A stretch of DNA of 60,638 bases, taken from positions 1-60,638 of the forward strand of contig SWBL01000315.1 of the NCBI GenBank assembly GCA_024195585.1, in the 5' to 3' direction. Shown one piece after another: positions 52,176 to 60,638 of the stretch (within the stretch, counting starts at the first letter, position 1; every line of letters starts with the position of its first letter). Made by a program: the position numbers and the translations under genes. The notes under the pieces were generated by a model, which saw only the letters and a list, made by a program, of their open reading frames with translations, was not told the DNA's origin and did no database searches. The DNA is from Aureobasidium sp. EXF-3400. Taxonomy: Eukaryota; Ascomycota; Dothideomycetes; Dothideales; Saccotheciaceae.

Positions 52176-52278
52176 CTGCAGCCGGGCTTGATTTGTTTGT
52201 TGATTGATTTATCTGCAGCCAGGCTTGATTTATTGATTGGTTTATTCGTTATAGTACCCTGCAGCCAGGCTGAACCAG
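52176..52278. repeat. Short direct repeats with CTGCAGCC core
   Basis: The octamer CTGCAGCC occurs at 52176, 52213 and 52259, each followed by (A/G)GGCT and the first two by TTGATTT. The spacings of 37 and 46 bp are irregular. They form a degenerate tandem array next to the retroelement boundary. Confidence 0.7.
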
Positions 52279-52799
52279 GCTAGTGCTCGCTTGCAGGGGC
52301 GGGAAATGAGAGGCGGGCCGGCCCAGCACAGCAGATCGGCATCCGGCAGTCTACAGATGTTCTTGTATCAAACAAGGCTGCGCAGCCTGCACTCGTGCTG
52401 ATGAGATGCACAGCAAGTGTGACAAAAGCGGAAAGTTTTGGTCGACCCGCGTGAAGAACATCTCGACTGTCACTTCGCGAATCCTTCTTGAGCGGTTGGC
52501 GATCTGGCGATGCGGAAAGCCATGTTGGTGGCGCGGCAATGGATGGGATGATGGATGGCAACGAGCAACAGATGATTTGATTGATGATGTTGATGTAAGA
52601 CTGATGGTTGATAACGCGCAGTCGAAGCCATTTATCAGGTGCGTGCATCGCGCCTTCCAACGTGTGGGTGGCTTGCTCGATTATCCCTAAAACACACTTA
52701 GCTTTTGTCTTCCCGCTTACTATGCCTACATAAGCCATGCCGGCCACCTCCCGGGAAGCTCTTCCCTATCTATCAAAAAGAGGCAAGTTTCTCCGCAGC

Positions 52800-55700
52800 T
52801 AATAGCGTAGGGACACTTTAGCCTCTCGTATACGGCATTAACTACCGATCTTATATTCCTATGTAATTATCTAAAAAGGCTATACCTCTACTATGCCTTA
52901 ATAACTATTCCTATTCTCTTTTCCTTAATAGCACTCTCTTATATAACCTAGTCGTTTAGTTCCATTTATTTACTCCCTAAACTACTCCTAGTCTATTAGA
53001 ATAATAGATATAATAACGCATATAGTTCTATTTAAATATAAGCCTATAATAATATAGACCGACCTTAAATTACACTTTAATAAATTTATAGCCTTTAAAC
53101 ACTACTCTCTTAGCGCTAAAATAGGTCTACTACTAATAAGATTGCTAAAGGCTAGTAAGAACCGCTTATAGGAGCCCTTTTTAAAGGGTATAACTTATAG
53201 CTTTATCCTTAAGTTTAATAGCTAAGACGAGCTAGACTACTACCTAACGTAAGAACCTATATATCTATAATTCTCTAAGGAAGTAAAACCGCTTATAGAA
53301 GACTTACTTATAATCGATATTCGTAATAGTATACTCTTAGGACTTATAGCTATAAGGCTAACTATTCCTATAGGCATTTATAATAGGTCTTATTATTATA
53401 GAGCTATTACCTAGATAGCTACTCTTATAACTATAGAATATATGCTCTATTACTATAGTATATACTAGAAACTAGAGGGTAGGCCTTATAGCTATAACTA
53501 AATTATCCTAAGAAATAATATTAGTATTATAAGTAGTAAGCTAAAAGTTTATTAATATCTTAGAGCTTCTAGTATATTTATCTCCTCTTTTCCTTTATAG
53601 CTCTTTTTTAACTTCTTCTAGTTCTTTAGAAGGTCTTTTACTAAAATATTAATAAGGCGTTAGAGGCGTTAAGATTACTTTACTCTTACTAGTAGATATA
53701 ACTAACATTTTCCTTCTTTCTACTATAGGTAAACCTATAGATTACTACTTCTACTCTAGCTATAGTAGCTATATCTACTACTACTAAGCTATTATACTAG
53801 ATAAGGTTATTTTATAGACCCTTTTACTAGATAGTAGACCCTAGATACTAGCTATAGGTAAGATCTTTATAGAGAGAAAGCTAAGTTAGGTTAAGGAATT
53901 AACTAATAGTCTAAGTAATAGTACTATATAGACCTCCTTATACTAGCTCTATCTATACTATTCCTATATATAAAGGTAACTTTATTAAAGCTACTAACCT
54001 AGGTAAAATAAAGATATCTAATATAGCGCTTAGAATAGATAATAATAATTTAGCTAATTAACTAATTCTATAGTTACTAGATACTCTTAATAAGGGTTTT
54101 AGATATATAGCGTATATAATATCTTAGATTACTCTAGTGTACGTAATAATATATCTCTATCTACTAAAGTAATTATAAAAACTATTACTAATTATAAATA
54201 TCTAGTAATAGAGAAAGAGGCATTATATACTTTAAGGACATTTCTATTAAGTAGCTCTTTTATAACTATATTTATAAAGATATAATGTACTATTACGGTT
54301 TAATACTAAGACTAGGTATAACCTTATCTAGTAGCTACTAGGTAGGAGCTAGGGTTATAGCTATTACGTAATAGCTACTAAGGCTAGCTAAGAGACTTTC
54401 TAGCTTATAACCTAGTACCTCTTTACCCTTTTATCTATATCTTATTATATAGCTTAGACCTATATCTACGTATTAATTATTATTTCTAACTACGCTTCCT
54501 AATATTATATAGACCTTATATACCTATATAGCGCGCCTACTATACTATCCTTACTATAATATCCTTATACCCGATTTCCCTAATCCTACCTAATAATTAA
54601 GAGATCTTTATCTAATACGTCTAGGAATACTCTAACCTTTAGTATAAGTTCTATAATAATGTCTACTAGTTTACTAATACCTAGGAATCTAAGAACCTAG
54701 CTCTATACTAAGAGAACGCTATACTTACCTATACCCTTAAATAAACTAACTATAAAAAAGAGTCTATTTAGACTATATAAACTTACTAGTTAACTAAACT
54801 AGACCGAGTTTATAAAAGACTTAAATAAGCTATTATAAATAAAACCTATACTCTTACCTAATTAGAAAATGCTCTTATAAATAAGTCTAGAGCTCTTATA
54901 AATAAAGTAAAGGCCCTAGAAACTATTCTATCTATAGTTTATACCCTTACTACTTTAGATCCTACTCTTACTAATATTAAGGATAAAATAGTACTTTATA
55001 GTTAAGCGCCTATACTTACTTCTCCTACTCTTAAGTCTTTAATTAGCCGTTCTAAGAAGCTACCTAATCCTAATAAGTTCTATAGTAACTACGCCTAGTT
55101 TAATATCTTTACCTTAAAGATTAGAGAAAAAATAATAGTTAACTATAACTATTTTCTAACTTCCTAGTCTTACCTTACTTACCTTACTAGTTACCTTAAA
55201 GGTTAAGCTTACTTATATATTTAGCCTTATATTTATAATAGAGTCTATACTCTAAAAGACTATAAAGAAGGATTATAAGTCCTTAAAAGAGCCTTTAGAG
55301 ATTAGAACTATACTTAAAACGCCTAGAACGCTTTACTTACCTTATATTAAAAGAATTAGGAATTTAGATAGTTCTTTACTAAATTCTACTACCTTACTCT
55401 TAAATCTAGAATATATAAAGACACCCTTCCTATAATACTTAAAGCTACTCTATTAAAGGAGCTTAAATAATAACTTATTAATATCTTAAAAGACATCTCT
55501 AACTAGGATTACTACGTATATATAAAATATCTATAAGAACTTAAAAATCGCTATTACTACTTTATAACTATAGAATAGCTAAGTTCTTAACCCTTAGGCC
55601 TTACCTCTTACTACTAGACTACTTATACTATACCTATTATAACTCTTTCTATTATAGTTATAACTATTATAACTAACTCTAGCCCTACTTCTAGTAAACC

Positions 55701-58700
55701 TATTACGCTTAATAATATTAAAGGACGCCTTATATCCTAGCCTAGGGTTTGTAATTTCTATTTTAAGAATAACCTTTACTTCTACTATAAGGAGCTAAAC
55801 TATAACTCTATAAACTGCTCTAATAAGAATAGAAGAGCCTATAAACACTACCTTACTATTACCTTTACCTATAAAGATAAAAGCCTTACTAAAAGAGCCC
55901 TAATCCTAGGTAATACTTAGTCTCTAGACTAATTTATAACTAGGGACCTATTACGATTTCTAGTTTTAGACTTTATACTACGTACTTCTCTATTACCTCT
56001 ATCCCTACTTTTAAGAGATCCTTAATTATTAAGAAATATTATCTTATACTACCTTACTAGATCTAATAGAATAATCGGACCTTAGATTCTACTATCCTAC
56101 TAGATATAGGCTATAATATACTCGCCCTTATTAATAGCTTCTTTATCTTTAAGAACTAGATACTTACTAAGAAACTCTAGTACCCTATAAGTATCGAACT
56201 TATAGATAGATACCTTCCTAGAACTACCTAAATTACCTATATAGTAAAGCTATAGGTTAATATTAGTCTCTACTAAGAAACTATATACCTCTTTATTATA
56301 TACCTAGTATATACCCTAATTCTATTAGGATACCTCTAGTTCTTATTATATAATATAGTTATTTGCTCTTATAAGGGTATAATTACCTTTAACTATAATT
56401 ACTATAATAAACGCTACTAGACTAGTCCTATAACCCTCTATCTATACTATAAAAGAAACGTATTTACGCCTATACCTTTAAGAATAGTATAAGATATACC
56501 TATTATAACTACGCCTATAAGAGTAGTACTAGAAGTACCTACTATACCTACATTATAATATAAGCCTATTTATTACGCCTAGATTAGCGCTATTACCTTT
56601 AAGAAGTTTATAAAAAAAAAAGACTACTAGATCTTCTCTTATTCCTTATAAGATCTTAAGCGTACTATCGCTCTAGATACTAAGACTAGCAATAAAGAAC
56701 TCCTTCTTCTAAGTATAGAGAGAGAGTTAGCTAAACCTACGCTATAAACCCCGACCTAGAATATACGCCTTAATAATATCTAAGCTAAGCTAGAAGCTTA
56801 CTAGAAGAGTAAGGACGTTAATCCTACTCTTATCTTACCTATCTAGTACTATAAATAACTTAACGTCTTTAGTTATAAAGACGTAAAAACCTTACCTCTA
56901 TACTAAAACTATAACTACACTATTAACCTACTACCTAGTAAGGAACCCCTATATAGGCCCTTATACTCTATATTTTATAATAAAAGTAAAGAACTTCTCT
57001 AAGAATTAAAATCCTAACTTAATAGTAGCTTTATTTACGCTAGTTAGTCTTTTACTACTTTACCTATCCTTTTTATTAAGAAACTAGGTAGCGGCCTATA
57101 GTTTTATATAGACTACTAAGGCCTAAACGTAATTACTATTAAGAACTAATACCTACTACTATTAATTATAGAGACGCTTACCTAACTTTCCTAAGCTAAG
57201 AAATATACTAAATTAGACATTATCTCTACTTTTAACTACCTTTAAATTAAGGATAGTAATAAGTAGAAGATAGCCTTCTAAATACGCTATAGCCTCTTTA
57301 AATACCTTATTATACTATTTAGGTTATATAACGGCCTAGCTTTATTCTAGAATTTTATTAACGATACTTTATATAAATACCTTAATGTCTTCTATACTAT
57401 ATACCTAGATAATATCCTTATCTATAGTAAAATAGAAGAAGAATATAAATAATATATAAAACTTATCCTTAAGAAACTTTAATAAGCTAGGTTATAAGTT
57501 AATATTATAAAATGCAAATTTAAGGTTAAATCGGTTAAATACCTAGGACTTATAGTTACTATAAAAGGAACTTATATAGACCTAAAGAAAGTAGAGACTA
57601 TTCTTTAATAGCTAGAACTATAAAACGTAAAAGATATATAAAGCTTACTAGGCTTTACTAACTTCTATTAGCAATTTATCTATAGCTTCTTATCTATTAC
57701 TATACCCCTTACTACTTTAACTAAGAAAGGGGTTAAATTTAAGATAACTAATAAGGCGCTATAAGCTATAAAAACGCTAAAAAAGGTATTTACGTTAGAT
57801 ATAATACTTTAATACTTTAATCTAGATAAGGAAATAGTAGTTAAAATAGATACTTTAGACTACGTTTTAGGAGGTATACTATTATAGTACGATAATAACT
57901 AAGTACTATAACCTATTACTTTCTTTTTAAAGAAGTATAACCCTACTAAATATAACTATAAGATCTATAATAAGGAACTAATAGCTATTATTTAAGCATT
58001 TAAAGTATAGTAACTAGAACTTAAAGGCGCTACCTTCTTAGTAAAGGTAATTATAGATTATAAGAACCTAGAATACTTTATAACTATAAAATAGCTCTTA
58101 TAAAGATAAGTATAATAGAGTAAATTCCTTTTATGCTTTAACTTTAAGATCGTCTATTAACTAGAAAAGTAAGGTATAAAACCTAATACCCTTACTAGAA
58201 GGTTAGGAGACCTACTATAGGAAGAGAGGGATAAGCGCTTATAATATAGATACTAGATAGTTCTAAAAGCATAAAACTTCGACTCTAAAGTAGCTAAGGA
58301 ACTAGGACTACTACTAATAATACCGGTTCTATATTTATAAAATATAATAATAAACTAGAGGATAATTTACCTATTACTCTAAGTCCTTATATAAAATATA
58401 TAAATAAGCCCTAAAGTCCTTTTAGATAACTCTAAAACCTACTTAGAAGATATTAATACTATAGTACTATAAAAAGAAGTAAAGGAACGTAATAAGTTCG
58501 AACCTTAAGTCCTTAAGATGCTATAATAAGACTAATGCTATTTAAAATATATCTAACTAGTAGATTACTATAAAGAATAAGGTAACCTTACCTTCTATAA
58601 GTAACGCTATATTCCGTTCTACTAGCATCTATAAACCTAGCTTATTAAGGAATTCTATAATACGCCTAGTATAGGCTATCTTAAAAGAGCTAAGACTTAT

Positions 58701-60638
58701 AAACTAGTCTTCTAGTTATATTAGTAGAAAGCTATAGATTATAATATAGCTTACTACATCTAGAACTATTATTCTTATACTAGAAGTAAATACCTCTAAT
58801 AAGTCTACTAGGGATAGTTATAGTCTTTACCTATTCCTACCTACTAATAGACTAATGTTTTACTTAACTATACTACGCCTATAAACCTAAGTACTTACCT
58901 AGGTATTATATATAAATATATCCTTATTTTTATAGATTGCCTTATAAAACTATACTACCTTAAACCTATAGTTACTATAGAACTCCTTAAGGTAGCTTAA
59001 ATCTTTATTTAAGCTATATATAGATACTATAGATTACTTAAACACCTAGTCTTTAATAGAGGTATATAGTTTACTTCTACCTTTTAGAAATACCTCTATA
59101 AAACCCTAGGAATTAAGCCGACATATTCTACTACTTAGCATCTAGAAACCAATAGCTAGATAGAAAATGCTAATAGAGTTATAAACTAATACCTTTAAGC
59201 TTACTTAAACTATAACGCTAATAATTAGGTAGAACTCTTACTACTTATAGAGTTCGCTATAAATAATACTATATTTACTAGTACTACTATCTTACTCTTC
59301 CTTACTAACTTTAGATAACACCCTTATATTAGCTCTAAGCTACTAGTTATAACTATTATAACTAATATAACCTAAGCTTACTTTAACTAAGACTAAGCCT
59401 TATAAGTAGCCTAGACTCTTACTAACCTTATAACTAAGCTTTTAGAAGAAATACTTATTACTTAAGCTACTAGTAAAGCCTAATAGAACTAGGACTATCG
59501 CCCTATATATACCTATAAGGTTAGAGATTAAGTATAGTTAAACGTAAAGAACCTTTACTAAGTTCGCCCTACTAGCAAACTAGATTATATAGCTAAAGGC
59601 CCCTTTATAGTACTACGTATTTCTAAGAATAACCCCTTAGTAGTTACTCTTAACCTACCTACCTCTATAAAGATATACCCTACGTTCTATACTAGCCTTC
59701 TATAACCTACTACTATAGACCTCTTACTAGGATAGACTATTCTACTACTAGACCCTATTATTATTAATAAGGAAAAAGAATACCTTATTAAATAGATCTT
59801 AGACATTACTATTAATAAACGTTATCGACCCCTATAGTTTAAGTATATAGTTAAGTAGGTTAGGTTTAACTAACCTAATATAGAACCCCTTAAGAACCTC
59901 GACTACTACTAAGCCCTAGTATAGGAATTCTATACTTAATACTCTTTAAAACTACGCTCTTTACTATAACCTTTCTAATACGTCCCTATTACGTACGAAC
60001 CTATTAAATTACGTTATAATACGTCCCTATTACGTTAGATTACGTATAGTTACGTTCTACTACGTCTATACCCTTCTAACTACTCTCTATTACGTACGAA
60101 TACGTCCCTATTATAAACCTATTAAGAAACCGTTACGTTAGCTATTAGAAACCTCTCTAAACTACTATTAGCATATAAGTAAAAGGTCTAGTTTAATACT
60201 AGTGCTATAGCGTTAGTTTAGTATAGTAGTTATAGCTAATATCTTAGGTTTACTAAATTCGTTATTATTAAGGGCCTTAGTTTAATTCTCTATAAGGTTA
60301 AAAACTTTCGTATAAATCTAAGACAAAGGTTAGAGAGTAGGGTTATAAAAGGAAGTTCTCTAGCTAGAGTAATCTAGTATATAGTCTATAGACGCTAAGG
60401 CTCCTATCTATATACCTATTAGTAGAATCGAAAGAGGTCCTAATAGTTATATAGGTAGTAGAGACTTATACCTAGTAGGAGGTATAAAAAAACTATTTAC
60501 TAATTGTTTTTTAAGATTTATATTATATCCTATACTTATAAGTTATTTCCTATTTTATTATTATATGTTTATTTAACTACTTACTACTATTTAGGTTCTT
60601 AGAAAGTTTACTCTTAAGGAGAGGGGTTATATTATAGT
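52800..60638 (+). mobile_element. RIP-degraded Ty3/Gypsy LTR retrotransposon (chromovirus)
   Basis: The plus strand reads as a gag-pol order with stops everywhere. Gag-like sequence spans about 54.75-55.9 kb and ends with a zinc-knuckle-like segment near 55.75 kb. A protease-like LLDIG is near 56,095. RT appears at about 57.08 kb (FYIDY...GLNVITI), with a YLDN motif near 57.4 kb where the catalytic Asp-Asp has become Asp-Asn. RNase H is near 57.82 kb (DYVLGGILL). Integrase zinc finger and core follow at 58.6-59.3 kb, and a chromodomain lies at about 59.78-59.93 kb. Order RT-RNase H-integrase-chromodomain defines the Ty3/Gypsy chromovirus clade. CpA and TpG are almost gone and TpA is dominant, the RIP signature. 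LTR ends were not identified, and 3' sequence may run past the window. No part can be translated. Confidence 0.88.

Larger units (their letters stand above)
51393..52799. other. Gene-free stretch between GT32 and retroelement
   Basis: Only shadow-type ORFs occur (up to 155 codons), none with a family motif. The two repeats annotated separately lie here. The boundary to the AT-rich element is abrupt at about 52,780-52,860. Confidence 0.45.

Noticed and set aside
59940..60638. 3' LTR of the retrotransposon
   Set aside because: Position would fit, but no matching 5' copy or TG...CA ends could be found by eye after the heavy RIP.

Overview
This window reads as nuclear DNA of a filamentous ascomycete (Pezizomycotina; Dothideomycetes is a guess). 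Evidence: genes with 48-62 nt GT-AG introns and CTAAC/CTAAT-like branch sites, secreted fungal peptidases, an NRPS, an F-box/LRR gene, and an AT-rich block depleted of CpA/TpG as repeat-induced point mutation (RIP) leaves it. All exon structures were assembled by eye from splice motifs and protein continuity.

Layout. 1-370: left edge with a small TA-rich, RIP-like relic. 371-4216: divergent secreted S53 and A1 peptidases. 4.3-26.3 kb: a decaying accessory block. Here an MFS fragment, a DUF5695 relic, a DHA-type MFS gene, a 5'-truncated NRPS, an F-box/LRR gene, an amidase, an NCS1 permease and a bZIP regulator each carry one or more in-frame stops, mostly TAG/TAA, while the reading frame is otherwise preserved. 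Interspersed intact genes are a secreted protein, a cysteine hydrolase, an acidic protein and a DHA1 MFS transporter. 27.2-51.4 kb: intact genes: secreted beta-propeller, SDR, acyl-CoA ligase, kappa-class GST, G1 glutamic peptidase, scytalone-dehydratase-like enzyme, ABCC transporter, TupA-like binding protein, sugar porter, D-aminopeptidase-like hydrolase, carbonyl reductase, GMC oxidoreductase and GT32 glycosyltransferase. 51.4-52.8 kb: gene-free, with an 82-bp tandem repeat. 52.8 kb to the end: a heavily RIP-mutated Ty3/Gypsy chromovirus (gag knuckle, protease, RT, RNase H, integrase, chromodomain).

How genes may work together. (i) Amidase, NCS1 permease and isochorismatase-like hydrolase look like a uptake-plus-hydrolysis set for a nitrogenous compound, now broken in two of three genes. 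(ii) Between 29.5 and 42.4 kb, four genes end in peroxisomal PTS1 or PTS1-like tripeptides (SDR TKL, acyl-CoA ligase SHL, GST-kappa AHL, TupA-like AKL). The ligase and GST share a 346-bp divergent promoter. With the nearby dehydratase and ABCC pump this could be an undescribed peroxisomal acyl or aromatic-acid module. (iii) Three secreted peptidases of acid-acting families (S53, A1, G1) suggest growth in acidic surroundings. The two strongest observations are the sharp contrast between the nonsense-riddled left half and the intact right half, and the PTS1-tagged neighbourhood. No tRNA, rRNA or CRISPR array was recognised.
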